Shown: positions 17,567 to 25,681, counted from the first letter of the stretch. The stretch: DNA of 64,000 nucleotides from Chryseobacterium culicis (GCF_002979755.1 NZ_PCPP01000001.1:404665-468664), one strand, 5' to 3'. A program made the numbers and translations. The notes: generated by a model from the letters alone, not told the origin.

Positions 17567-17650
17567 GTTTGAGGGTGTGAGCGTTTGAGCGTTTGTAAGT
17601 GTGATAGGAATATTTAATTCCTTCACCCCTAAACGCTCAAACACTCAAAC
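17567..17650. repeat. imperfect inverted repeat between copper pump and regulator
   Basis: GTTTGAGGGTGTGAGCGTTT (17567-17586) pairs with 17631-17650 at 18 of 20 positions. A smaller GGAAT/ATTCC hairpin sits in the loop. The phrase 'TTTGAGxGTTTGAGCGTTT' is internally repetitive. No T-run follows directly, so this looks like a dispersed repeat rather than a plain terminator. Confidence 0.65.
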
Positions 17651-17653
17651 ATA

Positions 17654-18214
17654 TTAAAGATTGTCAAGCGCTTTGCGATGGTGTTCTTTAAGTTTTTTAA
17701 ACTCTGTGGGAGTGAATCCTGTTACATTACGGAATTGGGTAGAAAGATGCTGAACACTTTTATAACCAAGTTTTCCCGCAATTTCGGTAAGGTTGAATTC
17801 ATTATATAGAAGAAGTTCTTTTACCTTTTCAATTTTCTGAAGGATGAAGAACTGCTCTAAGGTGATATTTTCGTTTTGTGAAAACGTTTTTGAAAGAGAA
17901 CTGTAGTCTTTATGGAGTTTTGAGCTTAAAAATTCCGAAAGCAGAAAGTCTTCAGCAATATCAAGGTCACTGATTTTTGCAATAATCAGGTTTTTGATTT
18001 TTTCAACAATCTGATGTGCGGAATCCATGATTCTTTCAAACCCCGTATCAAGCAGTTCTTTTTCTATGATCTGCATTTTTTCAGGAGAAATTTCAGATTC
18101 TGTTTCTGCTTCACCTAATAAAACGGCAGTTGTTTTTACCTCTGCATTGCGGAAAATGTTTTCCACCGCCGCAATGCATCTGTTGCAGACCATATTTTTT
18201 ATGAATATCTTCAT
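17654..18214 (-). CDS. HMA-AraC fusion regulator, probable copper sensor
   Basis: Protein of 186 residues. Residues 1-65 look like an HMA (heavy-metal-associated) fold with MVCNRC at 8-13 (MxCxxC metal-binding motif) and the late ELLDTGFERI strand. Residues ~85-186 are an AraC-type helix-turn-helix domain: first helix pair IEKVKELLLYNEFNLTEIAGKLGYKSVQHLSTQFRNVTG and the ending FTPTEFKKL. The gene start overlaps the thioesterase stop by four bases (translational coupling) and the copper P-type ATPase follows 182 bases later. Direct metal sensing by the HMA part is inference. I know similar short HMA-AraC proteins in Bacteroidota next to copper pumps. Confidence 0.82.
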   Translation of the reverse strand: MKIFIKNMVCNRCIAAVENIFRNAEVKTTAVLLGEAETESEISPEKMQIIEKELLDTGFERIMDSAHQIVEKIKNLIIAKISDLDIAEDFLLSEFLSSKLHKDYSSLSKTFSQNENITLEQFFILQKIEKVKELLLYNEFNLTEIAGKLGYKSVQHLSTQFRNVTGFTPTEFKKLKEHHRKALDNL

Positions 18215-18606
18215 AGACCGCTGTTTAATCTGTCTTTTACGAATTCAATCTGGGTTTTGCCGTGAGGAGCGGGATTGCCATCTGCGTCAAGGTTTACCAT
18301 GACAATTCTTTCTACAGTAATAATCGTTTGATGAGTCATTTTGTTTCTTACATCACATCTTAAAGTAATAGAAGAAGATCCGAAATGGGTAGCTTCAATT
18401 CCTATTTCTATGATGTCTCCCTGTTTGGCTGAACTTACAAAGTTGATTTCAGAGATGAATTTCGTTACTACTTTTGTATTTTCCAATTGGATAATAGCGT
18501 AAAGGGCAGCTTCTTCATCAATCCATTGAAGGAGTCTTCCTCCGAAAAGCGAATGGTTGGGATTTAAGTCTTCGGGTTTTACCCATTTTCTGGTATGGTA
18601 GTTCAT
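18211..18606 (-). CDS. acyl-CoA thioesterase, hotdog fold
   Basis: Protein of 131 residues, a single hotdog domain of the YciA/BACH type. Family segments are the LNPNHSLFGGRLLQWIDEEAALYA opening (N-x-x-x-x-x-GG and the helix with catalytic Asp/Glu), FVSSAKQGDIIEIG and SITLRCDVRN. It hydrolyses acyl-CoA thioesters, probably in the cytoplasm; chain-length preference is not readable. Its last four bases overlap the HMA-AraC regulator start, so the two form an operon. Why a thioesterase is coupled to a metal regulator is not obvious. Confidence 0.88.
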   Translation of the reverse strand: MNYHTRKWVKPEDLNPNHSLFGGRLLQWIDEEAALYAIIQLENTKVVTKFISEINFVSSAKQGDIIEIGIEATHFGSSSITLRCDVRNKMTHQTIITVERIVMVNLDADGNPAPHGKTQIEFVKDRLNSGL

Positions 18607-18710
18607 GTCTTTTAATAATTAATAATTTGCAGTACAAATTTAGTGTTAAAAGCTGATCTTTTCAAAAGAATAGTATTTATTGATCTGAAAAGAATCATTC
18701 ATTTTCTCAA

Positions 18711-19124
18711 TCATTTTCTTTTGGAACGCATCGCTTTGGCTTTAGTTATAGAAGCATCATTCAGTAATATCTGATATTCTTTGTTTTCTACAGGAATGAG
18801 AGCGACTTTTCCCTCAGAGTGATGATGGAACCCAAATCCATATTTTTTGGCTAAAGGAGAACAGCGGAGGCATGGCTGTCCTTTGGAAAAGAATTTTTCT
18901 CTTTCTTCTTGCATCTCGTTATCTGAAATATCATTTTTAATAGCATGACATCCAAAAATAATATCGTCTGAAGAATATTGATAAGGGTGTTGTATGAGCG
19001 CTTCATATTGAAGGTTGGCGAGCGTTTTTACTTTTTTTTCAGGAGGAATCTGTGCCATGGAAACCGGGCAGTCTTCAGCAATTTCAATAAAAGTATTGGT
19101 GTAATTGGTTGTATATTGTTTCAT
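18711..19124 (-). CDS. DUF6157-like conserved protein
   Basis: Protein of 137 residues. The opening TTNYTNTFIEIAEDCPVSMAQIPP, the middle LANLQYEALIQHPYQYSSDDIIFGC and FFSKGQPCLRCSPLAKKYGFGFHHHSEGKVALIPVE fit the DUF6157 family as I remember it. Function is unknown. The protein appears cytoplasmic (no signal peptide or membrane helix) and ends in a basic tail (KAKAMRSKRK). Conserved cysteines and histidines could bind metal (inference). It is 104 bases upstream of the thioesterase on the same strand. Confidence 0.7.
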   Translation of the reverse strand: MKQYTTNYTNTFIEIAEDCPVSMAQIPPEKKVKTLANLQYEALIQHPYQYSSDDIIFGCHAIKNDISDNEMQEEREKFFSKGQPCLRCSPLAKKYGFGFHHHSEGKVALIPVENKEYQILLNDASITKAKAMRSKRK

Positions 19125-19211
19125 CTTTTTAATGTTAAATTTTAAAAACTTGAATAATAGAGTGGATTTGCAAATATAAAAACAGGATTAAGCCGAATAA
19201 ATGCCATTTTT

Positions 19212-19241
19212 TTACGTTAAATGTTAAATAATTTAACGTAA
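19212..19241. promoter_or_regulatory. perfect 11-base palindrome
   Basis: TTACGTTAAAT at 19212-19222 and its exact complement ATTTAACGTAA at 19231-19241, with an 8-base loop. No T-run follows. It lies between two divergently read genes, so it could be an operator or an RNA hairpin. Confidence 0.45.
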
Positions 19242-19382
19242 TATTGTTTTTAATGTAACTTACTGTTTTTCAGGTATTTAAACTGTATTGTTAGAGGTTT
19301 TGATAGCCTGTACTCAACATAATGTGAGAAATATTTAAAAAAAGCTTTGATTTGAAATTTTTAATTGTATCTTGCATACGTT

Positions 19383-19390
19383 TATATTTG
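19383..19390 (+). promoter_or_regulatory. -7 promoter element of the RRM gene
   Basis: TATATTTG matches TAnnTTTG. No TTTG occurs at the standard -33 spacing (the nearest is 28 bases upstream). Confidence 0.45.
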
Positions 19391-19468
19391 GAATCAATAT
19401 TTGTTCATTAATTTATGTTGTTTTTCTTTTATATACCAAATTTTTATTAATTTTTTAATTTATTTAAA

Positions 19469-19828
19469 ATGAACATTTTTGTTTCAAACATCAATTACGC
19501 AACTAAAGAGTATGAGTTGCACGATCTATTCGCAGAATTTGGAGATGTATCATCAGCTAAAATCGTTACAGACAGAGAAACTGGTCGTTCCAGAGGTTTC
19601 GGTTTCGTAGAGATGGGTGATGAAGAAGGACAGCAAGCTATTGAAGCTCTTAACCAAAAAGAATTCAACGGAAAAACTTTAAACGTATCTGAAGCTAAGC
19701 CAAGAGAGGAGAAGCCAAGAAGAAGCTTCGACAACAACAGAGGTGGAGGTTATGGTAATAACAACAACAGAGGCGGAGGCTATGGTGGTAACAACAACCG
19801 TGGCGGAGGCGGCGGAAATCGTTGGTAA
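19469..19828 (+). CDS. RRM RNA-binding protein, glycine-rich tail
   Basis: Protein of 119 residues. Residues 1-78 form one RNA recognition motif: RNP2 IFVSNI at 3-8 and RNP1 RGFGFVEM at about 45-52, with the usual beta-alpha-beta repeat. The tail from ~85 is rich in Gly, Asn and Arg (three copies of a NRGGGYG-like unit), as in cold-induced RRM proteins of cyanobacteria and Bacteroidota. The long AT-rich leader would fit cold or post-transcriptional control, which is inference. It is a single gene ended by a clear terminator. Confidence 0.93.
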   Translation: MNIFVSNINYATKEYELHDLFAEFGDVSSAKIVTDRETGRSRGFGFVEMGDEEGQQAIEALNQKEFNGKTLNVSEAKPREEKPRRSFDNNRGGGYGNNNNRGGGYGGNNNRGGGGGNRW

Positions 19829-19835
19829 AAATATG

Positions 19836-19860
19836 AAGCGGCTTTTTAGCCGCTTTTTTT
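19836..19860 (+). terminator. intrinsic terminator of the RRM gene
   Basis: AAGCGGCT-TTTT-AGCCGCTT followed by a T-run. Confidence 0.92.
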
Positions 19861-19967
19861 ATGGAGTTTAATTTCCAGCAAATCATTTAATTAGAATTTG
19901 GAGTGAGATATTGTGATGTTTTTGGCACAATTTTAGAGAATTATCAATCAATCAAAAAATAATTATA

Positions 19968-20726
19968 ATGAAAAAACATTTATTAGCATTAATGATGGGG
20001 CTTGGTGGAGTATTAATCAATGCACAAAGCATTTATGCAGGACAGACTATCAGACAGGACAGAAAGTACTGGGCGGATAACAATGAGTACTATCTGATTT
20101 TTCAGAATGATGGAAATCTTGTATTTTATAATAGATCCGGCGCTCCTGCATGGGAGTCAAAAACTACTAATAGAGGGGCAAAAGCAATTTTTCAGGAAGA
20201 TGGTAATCTGGTAGTGTATACAAGAGGCAATGGAGTTGCTTTCAGTTCAAATACTGATGGTAAAGGAGCTAATAAGTTATCCGTTCAGGATGATGGTAAT
20301 CTTGTTATTTATAATGGATCCACTCCTTTATGGGCCTCACAGGGAGGTGTTAAAAATAATAATGGCTGGGGCAATGGCGACCGTTATGGAAGCAGAGATT
20401 ATGTATCCACCGGATATAGATTTCGTAAAGATGCCAAATTATATTCTTCAGATGGACGTTACTATTTGGTTTTCCAGGATGATGGTAATCTTGTTTTAGC
20501 GAGTAGAAATGGAAATGTTATCTGGGCTACAGCTACTGATAACAGAGGAAGTAAAGCGGAATTCCAAGGTGATGGAAACCTGGTAGTATATGATTCTTAT
20601 AACAGACCGGTATGGAGCTCAAACACAAACAACAGAGGAGCTGTAAAACTAACAGTACAAAATGACGGAAACCTGGTGATTTACGGAAGAAATTCCCCAG
20701 TATGGAGTTCAGGTACCAATAGATAA
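19968..20726 (+). CDS. secreted tandem bulb-type (GNA-like) mannose-binding lectin
   Basis: Protein of 252 residues with a Sec signal peptide (about 1-19). Two B-lectin domains follow (about 21-125 and 147-252), joined by a Gly/Asn-rich linker. Each domain has three copies of the mannose-site motif QxDxNxVxY: Q46-Y54, Q76-Y84, Q107-Y115, then Q170-A178 (final Tyr lost), Q200-Y208 and Q231-Y239, so five of six sites are intact. The tandem layout recalls LlpA-type lectin-like bacteriocins of Pseudomonas, but those lack the short repeats seen here and an equivalent killing role is unproven. No T9SS domain; likely periplasmic or released. Single gene. Confidence 0.9.
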   Translation: MKKHLLALMMGLGGVLINAQSIYAGQTIRQDRKYWADNNEYYLIFQNDGNLVFYNRSGAPAWESKTTNRGAKAIFQEDGNLVVYTRGNGVAFSSNTDGKGANKLSVQDDGNLVIYNGSTPLWASQGGVKNNNGWGNGDRYGSRDYVSTGYRFRKDAKLYSSDGRYYLVFQDDGNLVLASRNGNVIWATATDNRGSKAEFQGDGNLVVYDSYNRPVWSSNTNNRGAVKLTVQNDGNLVIYGRNSPVWSSGTNR

Positions 20727-20744
20727 AAAACGATTTATATCCAT

Positions 20745-20776
20745 AAAAAAGGCTATCCTCAGGATAGCCTTTTTTA
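20745..20776. terminator. bidirectional terminator
   Basis: AAAAAAGGCTATCCT pairs with AGGATAGCCTTTTTT around one base. It serves the lectin and the convergent DUF4153 gene. Confidence 0.9.
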
Positions 20777-20790
20777 TTTTAATACGTATT

Positions 20791-22575
20791 TTATTTCAAC
20801 TTTATCAGTATATAAACGTTTTCGTAATACATGCTGGCTTTGTCATCATCAGCGTATTTTTCTCTTGTTATTTCACTGAAAATCAGTTTGACATGATACT
20901 TGTCTAAATCAGATTCCATAGCGATCTCAGGAACTTTTACATTTCCGTTTTTGTTTTTATTTTCCTCAAACAGTCGAATGATCTGTGGTCCAAAATCTAT
21001 TTCTTCTTTTGAATTTAATTTCAATTTTAATGAGGAATTTTCGGTCAGTTGATCTACCAGTTCAAACTGGTCATCATTCAGTTTTTGGGGATCGCTGCCA
21101 TAACGGTGGAAGGAAATTAAATATTGATAATTTCCGATTTCTACCACCTGTTTTTCAGGAACAAGAACCAGCCTGTTCATTTCATAAGGCCTTTTATCTA
21201 CCGTAATATTTACATCTGAAAATTTGTTCTGGATGCTATAATTTATACTGTAAAATGTACCATCGTTAATGTTATCCGATAATTCAGCCTGGTCTTTTTC
21301 GTTCAGTAGAGTGGATAAAAATTCAACTTGCTTTCTTTCAGCCAGAAATTCAAATTTATCAGCAATTTCATTACGGACTGTGTCTGTAACTTTTTTCTGA
21401 AAATTAATCTTGCCCGCACTAATCAGCTGATGCTTGTTTAAGATATCCATTAATTCTGCTTTCTGACTTCTTTTAGCGACACTAAAAGCATTCAGGTAAG
21501 GGAAAATCAATGCAAAAGCTCCAAATAAAAATAAGCTGACCGGAATAAACTTTATCGTAGCCTTTTTGCTGGAAATAAAGTAAATGACAATGCTTAAGAG
21601 CCATAGGGCAAGCAGGAGAACGAAATACCTGGGCTCTGTGTAACCATATTCTAAAATTCTGGTGAAAATAGCAGTGAAAAGCAATACAATCAAAGGGGCA
21701 ATCGTATAATAAAATGCTTTTGAAAATATCCTAACCCAGGATTTTGCGTTTTCTTCTTTCAACGGATGAACCAGGAGCAGTGCCAGAATCCCAACGGTAC
21801 TATATGCTAGAACAAGGTAAGAAACCCAACCTCTGGGAAGCTGCCAGTTGATTAATATTTTAATAGAATAGAAATAAAGAATAGTTACATATATAAGGAG
21901 TAATGGAATTAAAATAAACTGAGTGAAAAACTTTAAAACAACAGGATAGGTGCCATCTTTTTCAAGGTTATTTAAGCCTTTATCATTAAATAAAAGGAAA
22001 ATAAAACTGCTTCCAAAAATAGCAAGCACAAAGAATGTATCCCTATAAATTCTGTCATGGAAGTTAAAATCAAAAAGTTTGTCAACCGCTAAAATGGCTA
22101 ATTCAACTCCGCCCGTTAAAACTCCTGTAAATACAGCGGTTAGAAAGGTATTGATAAAAAGATTTTTATTGTACTGCCAGAATCTGAGCTCCTTGTCTTT
22201 TTCCAGAAACGGAACAAAAGATACCAGTAAATGGGAGAGGAGAGCGGTAACAGCAATGATGTAAGCGTAGACTTCTGTAAAACGGTTCTTTTTATCAGGC
22301 AGAATAAAATAAAAACCTATCAGAAAAATGATGCCAAGTGCATTCAGAATGATTTCTTTTCCTATCCTTTGGGATAGCATTTTTAAGGCAAACATTAGGG
22401 AAATCCCCAGACAGGCGCAAATAGTAAATTTTATATAAGAAGTAATTTCACTGCGCTCTGTTTCAACAAGGTATATGGCGCCAATAGAAGCTAATAAAGC
22501 CATTGCCAAAATCATGGGATATCGGAAAATGACTTCATTGGCCCGGCTTATGGTTTCCTGGAATTTTGTTTTCAT
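20791..22575 (-). CDS. DUF4153 membrane protein
   Basis: Protein of 594 residues. The N-terminal ~370 residues contain about a dozen hydrophobic helices (from FRYPMILAMALLASIGAIYLV to the KFIPVSLFLFGAFALIFPYLNAF helix); the remaining ~220 residues form a soluble, probably periplasmic domain of mixed strands. This fits the DUF4153 family, whose role is unknown. It starts 26 bases after the BlaI-type repressor gene and is the last gene of a PAP2-BlaI-DUF4153 operon. A link to envelope stress is inference from the repressor family. Confidence 0.85.
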   Translation of the reverse strand: MKTKFQETISRANEVIFRYPMILAMALLASIGAIYLVETERSEITSYIKFTICACLGISLMFALKMLSQRIGKEIILNALGIIFLIGFYFILPDKKNRFTEVYAYIIAVTALLSHLLVSFVPFLEKDKELRFWQYNKNLFINTFLTAVFTGVLTGGVELAILAVDKLFDFNFHDRIYRDTFFVLAIFGSSFIFLLFNDKGLNNLEKDGTYPVVLKFFTQFILIPLLLIYVTILYFYSIKILINWQLPRGWVSYLVLAYSTVGILALLLVHPLKEENAKSWVRIFSKAFYYTIAPLIVLLFTAIFTRILEYGYTEPRYFVLLLALWLLSIVIYFISSKKATIKFIPVSLFLFGAFALIFPYLNAFSVAKRSQKAELMDILNKHQLISAGKINFQKKVTDTVRNEIADKFEFLAERKQVEFLSTLLNEKDQAELSDNINDGTFYSINYSIQNKFSDVNITVDKRPYEMNRLVLVPEKQVVEIGNYQYLISFHRYGSDPQKLNDDQFELVDQLTENSSLKLKLNSKEEIDFGPQIIRLFEENKNKNGNVKVPEIAMESDLDKYHVKLIFSEITREKYADDDKASMYYENVYILIKLK

Positions 22576-22601
22576 TATTTGGTGTTTTTTGAATTTTTAA
22601 A

Positions 22602-23093
22602 TTAATCTTTCTTCTTTTTCTTCTTTTTGTCTTTATCCTTTTCTTTTTCCTTTGCTTTGGTTTTCTTCTCTTTTTTCGGACTTAAAATTTCTTCAGCAAA
22701 TTCAAACTTTGGTTCTTCAATTTTTGCAGGTTTTATTTCGATTTTAAGATCAAAATATCCTTTCATATCTTCCTGGGAGATTAATTTTTCACTTAATAAA
22801 AGTTCCAGAATTTCCTTCCCTGAATTATTAAAAAAGTTATGTGAAAGCTCTTTCAATAGAAATTTTTTATACTCTTCCAAAGGAACAAGTACGCTGTATT
22901 TGAAGATTCTTCCTTCTTTTACAGTGGAGAGATAACCCTTTTCAACTAATATTTTCAAATAAGTGGAAACCGTGTTCTGGTGTGGTTTCGGTTCCGGATG
23001 CTGCTCCATAACGTCCTTCAGATAGAAAGATTCCATTCTCCAAAACAGCTTCATAAAGTTTTCTTCTGCGGCAGTAAGATGATTTATTTTCAT
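22602..23093 (-). CDS. BlaI/MecI/CopY-family repressor with Lys-rich tail
   Basis: Protein of 163 residues from the ATG at 23093; the longer in-frame upstream region overlaps the PAP2 gene and has no family similarity. The N-terminal winged helix LTAAEENFMKLFWR...VMEQHPEPKPHQNTVSTYLKILVEKGYL has the family pattern, with the wing GRIFKYSVLV. The dimerisation part ends near residue 125. The tail (PKKEKKTKAKEKEKDKDKKKKKKKD) is an unusual highly charged Lys/Glu stretch. BlaI repressors are usually paired with a BlaR/M56 sensor; none is adjacent. It is eight bases downstream of the PAP2 gene. Confidence 0.88.
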   Translation of the reverse strand: MKINHLTAAEENFMKLFWRMESFYLKDVMEQHPEPKPHQNTVSTYLKILVEKGYLSTVKEGRIFKYSVLVPLEEYKKFLLKELSHNFFNNSGKEILELLLSEKLISQEDMKGYFDLKIEIKPAKIEEPKFEFAEEILSPKKEKKTKAKEKEKDKDKKKKKKKD

Positions 23094-23101
23094 AGAGTAT
23101 T

Positions 23102-23704
23102 CTAATGTTGAAATTGAATATTGCAATAAAGATAGATAAAAGATACCAGAAAAGCTATTCCAGCGCCCATAAATACTTCTTTTACGGTGTGCCTCTTTAA
23201 AATGATCCGGGTAATTCCGACCAAAATAGCGATTCCCAGCCATGCCAGACCCATTTTCCAGTTAAGCGAGAAAAATAGAGCTGCAACGAATATATTAAAC
23301 GCTGTATGCATCGAGCTTTTGATAAAAAGATTGCTGATCTGAAGGGCGAAAAGCAGCACCAAAATAAAGAGCATGACAAGATCAATATACCCGGTTTTGA
23401 CATAATGGAAGATAAGATAAGCAATCACACACACGGCAATAAATATGTAGAGTGTCTTCCTTTGAACCCTGTTGGAGACATCCATATTGGTGTATCTTCC
23501 TGTTTTCACATTCCATACCAGCCAGATGATCACCGGAATGATAATCATTAATAATATAGGAAGAAAATACAGCATAGAATCTTTAAAGGTGTATTCCCTA
23601 ACGCTCATGTATACAAAGAAAATGATCAGAGAGACCAATGGATTAAAAAAATCAGAAATGACTTTTGAAATTTTGTGTAGTAATGAAGACTGTTTTTCTT
23701 CCAT
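23102..23704 (-). CDS. PAP2-like membrane phosphatase, divergent motifs
   Basis: Protein of 200 residues from the ATG at 23704 (a TTG two codons upstream is in frame). Five or six hydrophobic helices. The third PAP2 motif can be seen as R-x5-H-x3-E in RIILKRHTVKEV, and the second as the SSMHTA segment with the H, but the first motif (K-x6-RP) is degenerate around NRVQRKTLY. That fits a phosphatidate or isoprenyl-phosphate phosphatase fold at the inner membrane, with activity uncertain because motif residues differ. First gene of the operon with BlaI and DUF4153. Confidence 0.75.
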   Translation of the reverse strand: MEEKQSSLLHKISKVISDFFNPLVSLIIFFVYMSVREYTFKDSMLYFLPILLMIIIPVIIWLVWNVKTGRYTNMDVSNRVQRKTLYIFIAVCVIAYLIFHYVKTGYIDLVMLFILVLLFALQISNLFIKSSMHTAFNIFVAALFFSLNWKMGLAWLGIAILVGITRIILKRHTVKEVFMGAGIAFLVSFIYLYCNIQFQH

Positions 23705-23904
23705 AATCAAGTTTAAAAATCAAATATACCATTATCACCTCAAAAAACAAGGGCAGGCGGTGGAACAGGAAGAATAAAGCAATGAGCAAAGTGATTTAAT
23801 ATCAGGGAGTTTTGATGTAAAAATGTTTTTTTACTTCTTTACATTCATATTAAATTTTGCAGAAAATGTTTAATTTTAATTCATCAGTTTTAATCATTAT
23901 TACA

Positions 23905-24333
23905 ATGAAACATCTCATCACATTATTATTTATCATATCAGGCCACATCGCTTTTGGTCAAAAGGTTTCCGAAGGAAATACTTCTGCACTACGACCTGTA
24001 CATCAATTAAGAATCTATGAAGTTCCAAAAGAAAATAAACAGGTTTTTCTTGACCGTTTCAGAGATCACGCCTTGAGAATAATGAAGAAATATGACTTTA
24101 CCATTGTAGCCATTTGGGAATCGGAGTTCGCAGATAAAACAGAATTTGTTTACCTGCTGGAATGGAAAGATGAAGCAAAGATGAAAACAGCCTGGGAAGG
24201 ATTTATGGCGGATAAGGAATGGAAGGAGATTAAAGCAAGAACAGCAAAGCAATATGGTAACTTCGTTAATGAAATTGAAGACAGAACTCTGAGACTTACC
24301 GATTTTTCTCCGGAAAAGGAGCTGTTGAAATAA
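23905..24333 (+). CDS. NIPSNAP-family secreted protein
   Basis: Protein of 142 residues from the ATG at 23905, chosen because a signal peptide (MKHLITLLFIISGHIAFGQ) begins there; an in-frame TTG extension from 23857 has no such sense. The body HQLRIYEVPKENKQVFLDRFRDHALRIMKKYDFTIVAIWE and the late ALLEW-like strand FVYLLEWKDEAKMKTAWEGFMAD match NIPSNAP, a dimeric alpha/beta ferredoxin-like fold. The role is unknown; likely periplasmic. Confidence 0.88.
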   Translation: MKHLITLLFIISGHIAFGQKVSEGNTSALRPVHQLRIYEVPKENKQVFLDRFRDHALRIMKKYDFTIVAIWESEFADKTEFVYLLEWKDEAKMKTAWEGFMADKEWKEIKARTAKQYGNFVNEIEDRTLRLTDFSPEKELLK

Positions 24334-24650
24334 CCAAAAGGTATGTTAACAATAATTAAAAATGAAAGTTGCCAACAAGCAGGGATAAAGAAATCCTGAT
24401 GTTTTATTCTTATTTATTATTTTATAAAAGTCAGATAAATAGGGATATTCTATACATTCTGTCGTTGAAAAGTGGTGGAGTGAACGTGGTTTTATTGAGA
24501 CATCAAGGGCTCGAAAATTAAGAATAATCCATTCAGCCCGCAAATAGATTTTACAGAAAAATCGAAAAGTTATCTATGTATAGAATAAAAACAAAGTTTT
24601 TTTCATAATTTTGCTCAACTATTTCATCATAAAAAAGCAAGAGCTAACAC
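24334..24650. other. gap before pdhA
   Basis: About 317 bases. I see no convincing gene. The region ends in the pdhA promoter element TAATTTTG at 24606-24613. Short open frames around 24400-24540 lack family features and are not called. Confidence 0.5.
24606..24613 (+). promoter_or_regulatory. -7 promoter element of pdhA
   Basis: TAATTTTG fits TAnnTTTG; the predicted leader is about 34 bases. No clear -33 TTTG. Confidence 0.55.
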
Positions 24651-25652
24651 ATGAAAGAATTTTCTAAAGAGGTATACCTGAAGTGGTATGAAGATATGAC
24701 AATGTGGAGAAGGTTTGAAGACAAATGCCGTTCTCTTTACCTAAAACAAAAGATCAGAGGATTTTTACATTTGTATAACGGTCAGGAAGCTATCCCTGCC
24801 GGGTTTACACATGCAATGGATCTGACAAAGGATAGTATGATTACTGCTTACAGATGTCACATCCATCCAATGGCGATGGGAGTAGATCCTAAAAGAATCA
24901 TGGCGGAACTTTGTGGTAAAGCTACAGGGACATCCGGAGGTATGGGTGGATCTATGCACATTTTCAGTAAAGAACACCGTTTTTATGGAGGACACGGTAT
25001 CGTTGGAGGACAAATTCCATTAGGTGCTGGGATTGCTTTTGCTGATAAATATTTCGACAGAAAAGCAGTGAACATCTGTTTCTTCGGAGACGGTGCTGCA
25101 AGACAAGGTTCTTTACATGAAACTTTCAACATGGCAATGAACTGGAAACTTCCTGTAGTATTTGTTGTAGAAAACAACCAATATGCAATGGGAACTTCCG
25201 TAAAAAGAACTGCCAACCACGAAGATATCTATAAATTAGGATTAGGATATGAAATGCCTTGCCTTGCTGTAGATGCTATGGATCCTGAAAAAGTAGCAGA
25301 AGCTGCTTATGAAGCTATTGAAAGAGCAAGAAGAGGAGACGGACCTACATTCATTGAAGCAAGAACTTACCGTTACAGAGGTCACTCTATGTCTGATGCT
25401 GAGCCATACAGATCTAAAGAAGAAGTAGCTCTTCATAAAAATGATGACCCAATCGAACTTTTAAAGCACAGAATTTTAGAAAACGGATGGGCTACAGAAG
25501 CTGAATTGGAAGTTATGGATAACAAGTCAAGAGACTTTGTTGAAGAGTGTATTGAATTTATGGAAAATTCTCCATATCCGGATGCTGAGAAGGTTTATGA
25601 ATATGTATATGCTCAGGAAGACTATCCATTCTTAGACAAATTAGAAAACTAA
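24651..25652 (+). CDS. pdhA: pyruvate dehydrogenase E1 component, alpha subunit
   Basis: Protein of 333 residues. The thiamine diphosphate motif runs from FFGDGAARQGSLHETFNMA to VENNQYAMGT (GDG...NN), with the substrate-loop region YRYRGHSMSDAEPYR containing the regulated serine position of E1-alpha. E1-alpha pairs with E1-beta to decarboxylate pyruvate and acetylate the lipoyl group of E2. E2 follows 108 bases downstream; E1-beta is not in the window, as is common in flavobacteria. The paralogue for branched-chain 2-oxo acids is possible but the neighbouring E2 favours PDH. Confidence 0.93.
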   Translation: MKEFSKEVYLKWYEDMTMWRRFEDKCRSLYLKQKIRGFLHLYNGQEAIPAGFTHAMDLTKDSMITAYRCHIHPMAMGVDPKRIMAELCGKATGTSGGMGGSMHIFSKEHRFYGGHGIVGGQIPLGAGIAFADKYFDRKAVNICFFGDGAARQGSLHETFNMAMNWKLPVVFVVENNQYAMGTSVKRTANHEDIYKLGLGYEMPCLAVDAMDPEKVAEAAYEAIERARRGDGPTFIEARTYRYRGHSMSDAEPYRSKEEVALHKNDDPIELLKHRILENGWATEAELEVMDNKSRDFVEECIEFMENSPYPDAEKVYEYVYAQEDYPFLDKLEN

Positions 25653-25681
25653 AAGATAATGAGTTAATTTGAGAATTTGAG

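Larger units (their letters stand above)
19125..19468. other. AT-rich 5' region of the RRM gene
   Basis: A gap of 344 bases without a credible ORF. It holds a perfect 11-base inverted repeat at 19212-19241 and a -7-like element TATATTTG at 19383-19390, which would give the RRM gene a leader of about 75 bases. Confidence 0.55.

Noticed and set aside
19695..19886. Minus-strand frame rich in Cys and Leu opposite the RRM gene tail
   Set aside because: It is the antisense reading of the glycine/asparagine repeats, not a Cys-rich peptide gene.
22079..22264. Small open frame inside the DUF4153 gene region
   Set aside because: It is antisense to a membrane helix region, where hydrophobic codons often leave open complementary frames.
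24346..24543. Short frames in the gap before pdhA, including one of 65 codons on the minus strand
   Set aside because: No start context, no motif, and several competing frames; treated as noise.
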